Positions 1 to 5,471 of a stretch of DNA of 7,437 nucleotides are shown here, in pieces. The translations under genes and the position numbers were made by a program. The first letter of the stretch is position 1. Each line of letters opens with the position of its first letter. This DNA is from Lentisphaeria bacterium (lineage in GTDB: Bacteria > Verrucomicrobiota > Lentisphaeria > Oligosphaerales > JAFGRS01), in NCBI GenBank assembly GCA_016935045.1, contig JAFGRS010000040.1:1-7437 (forward strand), written 5' to 3'. The notes under the pieces were generated by a model that was given only the letters and a program-made list of their open reading frames with translations, did not search any database and was not told where the DNA came from.

Positions 1-945
1 CTGGGGGAAGTTGTAGGTGCGGATGCGCTCGCTGCGCTCACCGCTACCCACCTGGGAACGCCGTTCCGAGGCATTGCGCTCGTCTTCCTGCTCCTGGAGC
101 CTTTCGAGGAGGCGGGAGCGCAGGAGGCGCAGGGCGATTTCCTTGTTGCGGTGCTGGGACTTTTCCTGCTGGCTGGCCACCATGAGTCCCGTGGGGATGT
201 GGGTGACACGCACCGCCGAGTCGGTGGTATTGACGCTCTGTCCACCGGGTCCGGAGGAGCGGAAGACGTCGATGCGGAGGTCATCGGGATCGATGTGGAC
301 ATCGACTTCTTCGGCCTCGGGGAGCACGGCGACGGTCACGGTGGAGGTGTGGATGCGGCCGCCCGCCTCGGTGACGGGGATGCGCTGGACCCGGTGCACG
401 CCGCTTTCGTAGCGCATGGAACTCCAGACGTCTTCGCCCTGGAGGGAGAAGGCGGCATACTTGAGCCCGCCGAGGGGGGTCTCGGAGGCTTCGAGGAGTT
501 CGTGGCGCCAGCCCTTCTGTTCGGCGAAACGCTGATAGATGCGGTAGAGGTCGGCGGCGAAGAGCCCGGCCTCGTCGCCGCCGGCGGCGGGTCGGATTTC
601 GACGATGGTGTTGCGGCCCTCGTTGGGATGTGGGGGTAGGATGAGGGTCTTGATACGGCGTTCGAGGGATTCCGTCTGCCCTTCGAGCTGTTCGAGATCG
701 GAGTGGATTTCGCGCAGGAAGTCGGGGTCTGTTTCGGTATCGAGGAGTTCCCGGTTGTCCGCGATCTGGGCGCGGGCGCGGCGCAGTGCATCCCAGGCCT
801 GCATGAGGTCCTGGAGATGCTGGTACTCGCGGTTGAGCTGCCTGTAGGCCTGCGTGTCGCCGCCCGCGAAGTCGAAAGAGGCAATGGCGCGTTCGACCTC
901 GGCCAGGCGGGTGTGCGAGGTCTCGATGTAGCGGTCAAGGTTCAC
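1..945 (-). CDS. prfA: Peptide chain release factor 1 (RF1), 3' end missing
   Basis: RF1 recognises UAA and UAG stop codons in the ribosomal A site and triggers hydrolysis of peptidyl-tRNA. Reading the minus strand from a GTG at 945-943 gives 315 residues without a stop, ending in RTYNFPQ at the window edge. About 45 residues are missing relative to the usual ~360. Visible landmarks are GGDEA at residues 122-126, the stop-codon-reading PxT motif as PVT at 190-192 (RF2 would have SPF), the catalytic GGQ at 234-236 followed by SVNTTDSAVR, and GSGERSERIRTYNFPQ near the end. The GTG start is supported by a good Shine-Dalgarno (GGGAGGTGG) about 6 bases upstream and by an N-terminus (NLDRYIETSHTRLAEVE) of family-like length. 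It follows rpmE by 148 bp, with a predicted terminator in the gap. RF1 is often followed by prmC, which methylates the GGQ glutamine; that position is outside the window. Confidence 0.95.
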   Translation of the reverse strand, partial: MNLDRYIETSHTRLAEVERAIASFDFAGGDTQAYRQLNREYQHLQDLMQAWDALRRARAQIADNRELLDTETDPDFLREIHSDLEQLEGQTESLERRIKTLILPPHPNEGRNTIVEIRPAAGGDEAGLFAADLYRIYQRFAEQKGWRHELLEASETPLGGLKYAAFSLQGEDVWSSMRYESGVHRVQRIPVTEAGGRIHTSTVTVAVLPEAEEVDVHIDPDDLRIDVFRSSGPGGQSVNTTDSAVRVTHIPTGLMVASQQEKSQHRNKEIALRLLRSRLLERLQEQEDERNASERRSQVGSGERSERIRTYNFPQ

Positions 946-1006
946 GGGGACCACCTCCCGCCGCCGACCCGGGCGGAGATCGGGGATTTACCACGGCAGC
1001 GGACGC

Positions 1007-1053
1007 AAAACGGGACAAGGCGGCTGCCCTCGACGGCTGCCGCCATGTCCCGT
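1007..1053 (-). terminator. Intrinsic terminator downstream of rpmE
   Basis: Read on the minus strand, this is a long hairpin followed by four T residues. The outer stem is A+CGGGACA at 1010-1017 (plus coordinates) paired with TGTCCCG+T at 1046-1053. After an A/A mismatch (1018/1045), GGCGGC at 1019-1024 pairs with GCCGCC at 1039-1044. After a T/T mismatch (1025/1038), GCC at 1026-1028 pairs with GGC at 1035-1037, closing a 6-base loop. The T-run on the minus strand is bases 1010-1007. It begins 41 bases beyond the rpmE stop and ends 62 bases before the prfA start. The T-run is short and its first base also pairs in the stem, so termination may be partial. Confidence 0.72.
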
Positions 1054-1093
1054 ATTCCCTCGCGCCGGGGGCGGAGGGACGGTACGGGGATGC

Positions 1094-1294
1094 TCAGGTG
1101 ATGCCGTAGCGACGGCGGAACCGATCCACGCGCCCTTCGGTGTCGACCAGTTTCTGCTTGCCGGTATAGAACGGGTGGCACTTGGCACAGATGCCGACCT
1201 TGGCTTCGCGGACGCTGGAGACGACCTCGTACACGGCCCCGCAGGCGCAGGTGACCGTGGCCGGCACGTACTTCGGATGGACATCCTTCTTCAT
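1094..1294 (-). CDS. rpmE: 50S ribosomal protein L31, zinc-binding form
   Basis: L31 is a small large-subunit protein that contributes to a bridge between the ribosomal subunits. The 66-residue product begins MKKDVHPKY and contains the family core CHPFYTGKQ (residues 39-47) and GRVDRFRRRYG near the end. Cysteines at 16, 18, 36 and 39 make this the zinc-binding (C+) form, unlike the cysteine-free paralog many bacteria induce under zinc limitation. A longer reading frame extends far upstream in this phase, but MKKDVHP is the family's normal start, and AAGGCAAGGG just upstream can serve as ribosome binding site. It lies 59 bp after pnp on the same strand with no obvious terminator between them, so it is probably co-transcribed with pnp. 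A strong terminator-like hairpin follows. Confidence 0.96.
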   Translation of the reverse strand: MKKDVHPKYVPATVTCACGAVYEVVSSVREAKVGICAKCHPFYTGKQKLVDTEGRVDRFRRRYGIT

Positions 1295-1353
1295 GTTGGC
1301 CCTTGCCTTTTGCGTTGTCGGCCCCCGGGGCGCGGGGACACGGTGGTTTGCGG

Positions 1354-3447
1354 TCACATTTCGGCCAGTGCCGCCTTGCGGCTGAGGCGGATGCGGCCGC
1401 GTTCGTCGACGTCGATCACCTTGACCGTGATCTGGTCGCCGACCTTGCAGATGTCCTCGACGCTCTTGACGCGGTAGTCGGCCAGTTCGCTGATGTGGAC
1501 GAGTCCTTCCTGTCCGGGAAGGACCTCGACGAAGGCGCCGAATTCCTTGACGGTCTTGACCACGCCGCGGTAGACGCGGCCGATTTCGACCTCGGCGGTG
1601 ACGGCATCGACCTGATCGCGGGCGGCCTTGAGGGCATCGGCGTTGGCCGCGAAGATGTTGACCGTACCATCGTCCTCGACATCGATGGAGGCGCCGGTGG
1701 ATTCGCAGATGCCGCGGATGACCTTGCCTCCCGGGCCGATGAGGGCGCCGATCTTCTCGGGATTGATCTTGAGGCTGACGATCTTGGGGGCGAAAGGGCT
1801 CATTTCGGGCCGCGGCGCGGCGATGCAGGCGTCCATGGCCGCGCGGATGGTGCCCCGGGCGGTGCGGTTCTTGAGCATGGCCTGGTACATATCGTCGACG
1901 CTGATGCCGTCGATCTTGAGGTCGAGTTGGTACCCCGTGATCCCCTTGCCGGTTCCGGCCACCTTGAAGTCCATGTCGCCATAGTGGTCCTCGGAACCCA
2001 GGATGTCCGTGAGCCATGCCTTGCGGCCGTCCTCTGCGGCGACCAGGCCGACGGAGATGCCCACGACGGCGTCGCTCACCGGCACCCCGGCATCCATGAG
2101 GGCAAGGCTGGTGCCGCAGACCGTGGCCATGGAGGAGGAGCCGTTGGAGCCCAGGACGTCCGAGACCATGCGGATGGTGTAGGGGAAATCCCGTGGCACG
2201 ACGTGATCCACGCAGCGTTCGGCGAGGGCGCCATGGCCGATTTCGCGCCGGCCGGGGCCGGCGATCCGTCCCGTTTCGCCGACGCTGAAATTGGGGAAGT
2301 TGTAGTGCAGGATGAAGCGTTTCTTGGGTTGGCCTCCCGTAATGACGTCGTATTCCTGGGCGTCGCCGGAGGATCCCAGGGTGGTGGTGACGAGGGCCTG
2401 GGTATCGCCCCGCTGGAAGAGGGCGCTGCCGTGGGTGCGCGGCAGGAGTCCGACTTCGCACTGGATGGGGCGCACGTCGTCCAGCCCGCGTCCGTCCATG
2501 CGCCTGCCCTGGTCGAGGATGAGCCTGCGGGTGGTTTCCTGGAGGATGGTTTCGAAGGCATCCCGGGCGTCGGGGACATCTCCCTCGGGGGTGGCGAAGG
2601 CGGGGCCCATTTCGGCCAGCATGGCCTCGAACACGGCTTTCTGGGCCGCGGAACGTTCTTCCTTGCCGGGGAGCACACAGGTTTCTTCGAGGCGTCCGGC
2701 GCAGAAGGTGCGTGCCGCCTGCACGAGTTCGGCGCGGGGCAGGGAGGGGACGAAGGACTTCTTGGGCTTGGCGGCGCGCGCCGCCAGGTCGCGCTGGGCC
2801 TCGACCAGGCGCACGACGATGCCATCGGCGAAGGCGAGGGCATCCCGAAGGTCCTCCTCGCTGATCTCCTTGGCGCGTCCCTCGATCATGATGACCTTGC
2901 CGGGGACTCCGGCATAGACCAGGTCGATGTCGCTCCCGGCCAGCTCCGCATGGGTAGGATTGGCGAGGAACTGGCCGTTGACACGGCCGACGCGCAGGGC
3001 CCCGACCGGTCCGGCGAAGGGGATGTCGGAGACCATGAGTGCGGCCGAGGCCCCGAGGATGCTGAGGACGTCGGCTTCCGTATTGCCGTCGGCGCTGAGG
3101 AGCTGGGACATGATCTGGACGTCTTCGATGAAGCCCTTCGGGAAGAGGGGCCGGAGGGGTCGGTCCGTCATGCGGGCGGTGAGGATTTCCTTCTCGGTGG
3201 GGCGGCCCTCCCGTTTGAAGTATCCCCCCGGCAGCTTGCCGGCGGCGCAGAACTTCTCGCGGTAGTCCACCTGCAGCGGGAAGTAGTCGAGGCCGGGTCT
3301 GGGGGCCGCCGAACAGGCTGCGACCAGCACCATGGTGTCGGCCTGCCGGACGGTCACCGAGCCCCCTGCGAGGAGGGCCATCTTGCCGGTCTCGATCTCG
3401 ACGGTTCGGCCTTGGCCGAGGTCTACGCTGACACGTTCGATGCTCAT
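1354..3447 (-). CDS. pnp: Polynucleotide phosphorylase (PNPase)
   Basis: PNPase is a trimeric 3'-5' exoribonuclease that degrades RNA with phosphate, releasing nucleoside diphosphates; it can also add 3' tails. It is central to mRNA decay in the cytoplasm. The 697 residues (711 in E. coli) show the full domain order. The first RNase PH domain (about 10-145) includes PGGYFKREGRPTEKEIL and MTDRPLRPLFP. A helical linker spans about 150-310. The second RNase PH domain (about 315-545) has the phosphate-binding SSS at 437-439 and the catalytic block GSEDHYGDMDFK, with D487, D493 and K495 matching E. coli D486, D492 and K494. A KH domain (about 553-612) has the GPGG loop at 571-574. An S1 RNA-binding domain spans about 622-690. 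All key residues are present, so it should be active. The ATG at 3447 is preceded by GGGGAAAGGTG at good spacing. It follows rpsO by 429 bp, a conserved bacterial pairing. Confidence 0.98.
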   Translation of the reverse strand: MSIERVSVDLGQGRTVEIETGKMALLAGGSVTVRQADTMVLVAACSAAPRPGLDYFPLQVDYREKFCAAGKLPGGYFKREGRPTEKEILTARMTDRPLRPLFPKGFIEDVQIMSQLLSADGNTEADVLSILGASAALMVSDIPFAGPVGALRVGRVNGQFLANPTHAELAGSDIDLVYAGVPGKVIMIEGRAKEISEEDLRDALAFADGIVVRLVEAQRDLAARAAKPKKSFVPSLPRAELVQAARTFCAGRLEETCVLPGKEERSAAQKAVFEAMLAEMGPAFATPEGDVPDARDAFETILQETTRRLILDQGRRMDGRGLDDVRPIQCEVGLLPRTHGSALFQRGDTQALVTTTLGSSGDAQEYDVITGGQPKKRFILHYNFPNFSVGETGRIAGPGRREIGHGALAERCVDHVVPRDFPYTIRMVSDVLGSNGSSSMATVCGTSLALMDAGVPVSDAVVGISVGLVAAEDGRKAWLTDILGSEDHYGDMDFKVAGTGKGITGYQLDLKIDGISVDDMYQAMLKNRTARGTIRAAMDACIAAPRPEMSPFAPKIVSLKINPEKIGALIGPGGKVIRGICESTGASIDVEDDGTVNIFAANADALKAARDQVDAVTAEVEIGRVYRGVVKTVKEFGAFVEVLPGQEGLVHISELADYRVKSVEDICKVGDQITVKVIDVDERGRIRLSRKAALAEM

Positions 3448-3876
3448 TGTCTACACCTTTCCCCGGTCCAGCCGGGACGCCGGAGATGTGCCGGATACCG
3501 AGGGGCAGGGCCGTGGGCCGGTGGAATCCCGACCGAGGCGGCCGCGGTGAGCGGCGGATGGGGTGGGCCCGCGGGGCATTCTACACCCGGCCTGGCAGCG
3601 GACGCGGCAGCGATCGGGTTGCGGAATTGCGGTAGAAAGGTCCGCATGGTTGGGACGCAGGCTCGCGCCAGGCATGCAGGCCCTTGTACCGTCCGAATTC
3701 CACAATCGTCACGCCTTCCGCGCCGGAGAGGCCCGGGCCCCGGGGCGCACTCGCCGTCACTCTGCCCCACCTCTCACCGGTACTCCCCATGGGGGTTGTA
3801 GCGGGAGGGTATCCAGCCGCCGGCGATCCGGCGCAGTTGTGTCGCCGGCGGGGTTCAAGGCCTGATCCCGGGATGG
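3448..3876. other. 429-bp rpsO-pnp spacer, no convincing gene
   Basis: Several short open frames cross this spacer on both strands, but none resembles a known protein over its length. It contains the hairpin at 3817-3851 (listed separately), a small GC hairpin (CCCGG 3732-3736 with CCGGG 3740-3744) and weak promoter-like matches for pnp on the minus strand. These are GTGACG (3712-3707) with TACAAG (3688-3683) at 18 bp, and an isolated TAGAAT (3583-3578) without a -35. Neither is strong. The length would suit a long pnp leader; in E. coli the pnp leader is the site of RNase III/PNPase autoregulation, but no comparable long RNase III stem is evident here. Confidence 0.5.
3817..3851 (-). promoter_or_regulatory. 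Perfect 10-bp hairpin downstream of rpsO
   Basis: CCGCCGGCGA at 3817-3826 is the exact reverse complement of TCGCCGGCGG at 3842-3851, with a 15-base loop. It begins 25 bases beyond the rpsO stop codon. No T-run follows on the minus strand, so it is not a standard intrinsic terminator. It more likely protects the rpsO 3' end, marks an RNA-processing site between rpsO and pnp, or attenuates transcription into pnp. The pairing is certain; the function is inferred from position. Confidence 0.55.
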
Positions 3877-4140
3877 CTAGCGACGCAACTTCAGGCGTCG
3901 GATCAGGCTGACATACCGGTCATGAGACCTGCGATCGAGATACGCCAGGAGTTTCCGCCGGCGGTTGACCAGGGCTGTGAGTCCCCGGCGCGAGGAGTTG
4001 TCCTTGGCGTGGACCTTGAGGTGCTCCGTGAGTTCCGTGATGCGGGAGGTCAACAGGGCCACCTGGACTTCCACCGAACCGACGTCTTTCTCGCCGGTGG
4101 CATAGTCCTTGATGACGGCCTGGCGTTCTTCCTTGGTCAT
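3877..4140 (-). CDS. rpsO: 30S ribosomal protein S15
   Basis: S15 is a primary 16S rRNA-binding protein that organises the central domain of the small subunit and contributes to an intersubunit bridge. The product is 87 residues (89 in E. coli), beginning MTKEERQAVI and ending RRLKLRR. Family hallmarks are GSVEVQVALLTSRI (21-34), the rRNA-contacting HAKDNSSRRGL segment (44-54) and VNRRRKLLAYL (58-68). The open frame continues upstream to about 4527, but that extension runs through non-coding repeats; the ATG at 4140 gives the normal S15 N-terminus. The ribosome binding site is weak and distant (AGGA about 12 bases upstream). A candidate promoter lies at 4286-4259. S15 represses its own translation in several bacteria, but I could not identify a leader structure for that here. 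Confidence 0.97.
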   Translation of the reverse strand: MTKEERQAVIKDYATGEKDVGSVEVQVALLTSRITELTEHLKVHAKDNSSRRGLTALVNRRRKLLAYLDRRSHDRYVSLIRRLKLRR

Positions 4141-4258
4141 GCTCGTACCCAATCCTACGCTTGCCGGTGCTGCTCGTCGGCGATCCCATCCACTCGACGG
4201 GACCCCGAGCCCTCTCCAGCGGCAAGACCAGAGCAGGGCCAGAAATCGGCAAGTGCAT

Positions 4259-4286
4259 ACCATACGCTGCGCTGCCGGGCTTTCAA
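4259..4286 (-). promoter_or_regulatory. Candidate sigma70-type promoter for rpsO
   Basis: On the minus strand, TTGAAA (4286-4281, five of six to the -35 consensus) is followed after 16 bp by TATGGT (4264-4259, four of six to the -10 consensus). Transcription would start near 4252 and give rpsO a leader of roughly 110 bases. Position and orientation fit rpsO. The match is by eye only. Confidence 0.42.
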
Positions 4287-4360
4287 GCCGTTGCCGTCGC
4301 AGTTTCAGGGCTGCGTCAAGGTCCGGCGGATCGGTTCCCGTCGCCACTGTCCTTGCGGCA

Positions 4361-4428
4361 GTGGAGCGCCGATTCTGCCAGAGGGGGCACGGCCGCGCCC
4401 CCTCCCTGGCCTCCGATCGGCGCTCCAC
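4361..4428. repeat. 13-bp inverted repeat tied to the 72-bp unit
   Basis: GTGGAGCGCCGAT at 4361-4373 is the exact reverse complement of ATCGGCGCTCCAC at 4416-4428, which lies inside the first 72-bp repeat copy (and again at 4507-4519 in the second). Sequence flanking the inverted piece does not match the unit, so this may be a decayed opposite-orientation copy or a related element sharing the core. A transcript could form a hairpin with a 42-base loop. Confidence 0.75.
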
Positions 4429-4456
4429 CGGGACAAGCCCGGCGGCGGCGTTGGGA
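4385..4456. repeat. 72-bp direct repeat, copy 1
   Basis: These 72 bases are identical to 4476-4547, 91 bp away. With three mismatches the similarity continues to 4468/4559 (84 bp), ending in AAACAGC in both copies. Internal dyads include a near-perfect 16-bp GC palindrome at the left end (GGGCACGGCCGCGCCC, one mismatch that becomes a G-U pair in a minus-strand RNA), CCGATCGG in the middle, and CCGGG/CCCGG around a 5-base loop (4428-4432 with 4438-4442). This composition resembles REP-like intergenic elements rather than coding sequence. Confidence 0.93.
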
Positions 4457-4475
4457 CCCTCAAACAGCTTCGGGT

Positions 4476-4547
4476 GGGCACGGCCGCGCCCCCTCCCTGG
4501 CCTCCGATCGGCGCTCCACCGGGACAAGCCCGGCGGCGGCGTTGGGA
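4476..4547. repeat. 72-bp direct repeat, copy 2
   Basis: This copy is base-for-base identical to the unit at 4385-4456 and carries the same internal dyads. The 19 bases between the copies are followed by a weaker echo of themselves after copy 2. The tandem-with-spacer arrangement therefore likely arose by duplication of a 91-bp segment. Perfect identity suggests a recent duplication or ongoing homogenisation. Confidence 0.93.
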
Positions 4548-4600
4548 TCTTGAAACAGCCCTGACCGCAGGGAATGCCTCAGTGAGAACAGAAAGGACTC

Positions 4601-4675
4601 GGGAATCGGCTCAGCAGGAGCTTCGCCCTCCAGGGGAATCGGCTCAGCAGGAGCTTCGCCCTCCAGGGGAATCGG
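4601..4675. repeat. 33-bp tandem repeat, about 2.3 copies
   Basis: Two perfect 33-bp units (4601-4633, 4634-4666) are followed by the first 9 bases of a third (4667-4675). The core GGCTCAGCAGGAGCTTCGCC is an imperfect palindrome: GGC pairs with GCC and AGC with GCT, separated by TC/TC internal loops around an AGGA loop. The 33-bp period would keep one reading frame, but no gene with a credible start or other coding signs covers it. The core resembles GC-rich intergenic repeats I recall from Verrucomicrobiota and Planctomycetota; that resemblance is from memory. Confidence 0.92.
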
Positions 4676-4713
4676 ATTGGACTGAGCCCTTACGGCCGCA
4701 GGTGGGGGCCGGA

Positions 4714-4742
4714 TTGAACCGGCTGTCAGGCCACGCTAGATT
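4714..4742 (+). promoter_or_regulatory. Candidate promoter for the membrane-protein gene
   Basis: TTGAAC (4714-4719, four of six to the -35 consensus) and TAGATT (4737-4742, four of six to the -10) are separated by exactly 17 bp. Transcription would begin around 4749, giving a leader of roughly 126 bases before the ATG at 4875. A small hairpin (GCGTC 4743-4747 with GACGC 4754-4758) lies at the predicted start. It lies just beyond the 33-bp tandem repeat. Confidence 0.45.
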
Positions 4743-4874
4743 GCGTCGCGTTGGACGCGGGGGGCATGGTGCAGGTCACCTCCGGACGGCGGGCCGGTTG
4801 CCGCTCTGTTCCGGGGCGTTGGATGGCGGCAGTCGGAGACGGGTCGTTGTGCCGAAGTGTTCGAGGGTGGAACC

Positions 4875-5459
4875 ATGAGCGACGATTTGAAAGACGCAGT
4901 ACTGGCGGCATTCGGCGAGTCGAAAGGCGGGCCTCCGGCGGCGGCGGATGCGAAGGAAGGGCAGGAGGAGGCATCGGTGTCTGCCGATGCTTCTGGTGAT
5001 GCCGCGAAGGGGCGTGGCCGGGAATCCCGGGCGATCCGGCGCGGGGCGTCGGCGGCGGTCGGGGGGAAGGCGAGTGCGGCGAAGCCTGCGAGGGAGGAGG
5101 CTGCCGGCGGGACGGGGGCGCTGTCTGCATCCCGTCACTCGGTTCCGGTGGCAGGGGCAGGGCAGATCCGGCGTGGAGGGGGCGGGGTCTTGGCGACGAT
5201 CCTGAGTGTGGGAATCCTGCTGGTGACGCTGATTCTGATGCTGCAGGTGCTGTCACTCGGTCGCGCGGTCAAGGCTCAGGAGCGCCAGATCAAGGCCCTT
5301 GCCGGGGCGCTGGTGGACATCCGCAACTACGCGCGTCTGCATGTGACAACGTATGCGGAGACGGGGAAACGGCCGCAGCAGGTGGTGAGTGTGGTGGAGA
5401 TCACGGACGGCAAGCCGAAGATCGTCATGTCCACCATCCGGCCCCTGGAAGAGCCCTGA
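4875..5459 (+). CDS. Unrecognised single-pass membrane protein, 194 aa
   Basis: I do not recognise this protein. Residues 1-15 (MSDDLKDAVLAAFGE) look like a short amphipathic helix. Residues 16-100 are low complexity, rich in Ala, Gly, Glu, Lys and Arg, and probably disordered. About 104-128 is one strongly hydrophobic segment (VLATILSVGILLVTLILMLQ core), followed by a likely helix with alternating charges (R130 to A145, short coiled coil possible) and a C-terminal part of about 50 residues with beta-like stretches (VVSVVEITD, KIVMSTIRP). There is no cleavable signal peptide at the N-terminus. Positive charges flank both sides of the membrane segment, so topology is unclear. An upstream GTG at 4857 is in frame, but the ATG at 4875 has a well-spaced GAGGGTGG and a more natural N-terminus. 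It is the only plus-strand gene here, has its own candidate promoter, and converges on yicC with a 12-bp gap. Confidence 0.8.
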   Translation: MSDDLKDAVLAAFGESKGGPPAAADAKEGQEEASVSADASGDAAKGRGRESRAIRRGASAAVGGKASAAKPAREEAAGGTGALSASRHSVPVAGAGQIRRGGGGVLATILSVGILLVTLILMLQVLSLGRAVKAQERQIKALAGALVDIRNYARLHVTTYAETGKRPQQVVSVVEITDGKPKIVMSTIRPLEEP

Positions 5460-5471
5460 TCTCCGGGCTGG

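Larger units (their letters stand above)
4141..4874. other. 734-bp divergent intergenic region with repeats
   Basis: This stretch separates rpsO (minus) from the 194-residue membrane-protein gene (plus). No open frame in it has recognisable protein sequence. The frames that cross it translate the repeats, and the main repeat has a 91-bp period, not a multiple of three, so one frame cannot encode both copies alike. It holds a candidate promoter for each flanking gene, a 72-bp direct repeat, an inverted 13-bp piece, a short hairpin (CCACTG 4344-4349 with CAGTGG 4359-4364) and a 33-bp tandem repeat, all listed separately where useful. Confidence 0.7.

Noticed and set aside
336..938. 200-residue minus-strand frame within prfA
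   Set aside because: It is a shifted-phase, Ser/Pro/Arg-rich reading. The adjacent frame starting at GTG 945 encodes a clear RF1 with GGQ and PxT motifs.
1094..2461. 455-residue minus-strand frame ending in the L31 sequence
   Set aside because: Only the last 66 residues are real (rpmE). The rest is an out-of-phase reading of pnp, rich in Arg, Gly and Pro, that happens to run into rpmE without a stop.
1303..3801. 832-residue open frame on the plus strand, the longest in the window
   Set aside because: It lies antisense over the whole of pnp, whose product has every catalytic and RNA-binding motif. The plus-strand translation is compositionally biased (Gly, Asp, Ala, His, Glu), has no recognisable domain, and is what a GC-rich gene's codon pattern produces on the opposite strand.
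3877..4527. 216-residue N-terminally extended version of S15
   Set aside because: The extra 129 residues translate the repeat-bearing intergenic region. S15 proteins start at the position of the ATG at 4140.
4361..4675. Possible CRISPR array from the regularly spaced repeats
   Set aside because: There are only two 72-bp copies with a 19-bp gap, and a separate 33-bp unit in direct tandem without spacers. There are no cas genes nearby.
3922..4878. 318-residue plus-strand frame across rpsO and the repeat region
   Set aside because: It is antisense to rpsO and then reads through the two repeat families. The 91-bp repeat period changes frame between copies, and there is no domain or convincing ribosome binding site.
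5452..5469. Small stem (AGCCC/GGGCT) at the convergent junction, considered as a bidirectional terminator
   Set aside because: The stem is only 5 bp with an 8-base loop and has no T-run on either side, so it is indistinguishable from chance in GC-rich sequence.
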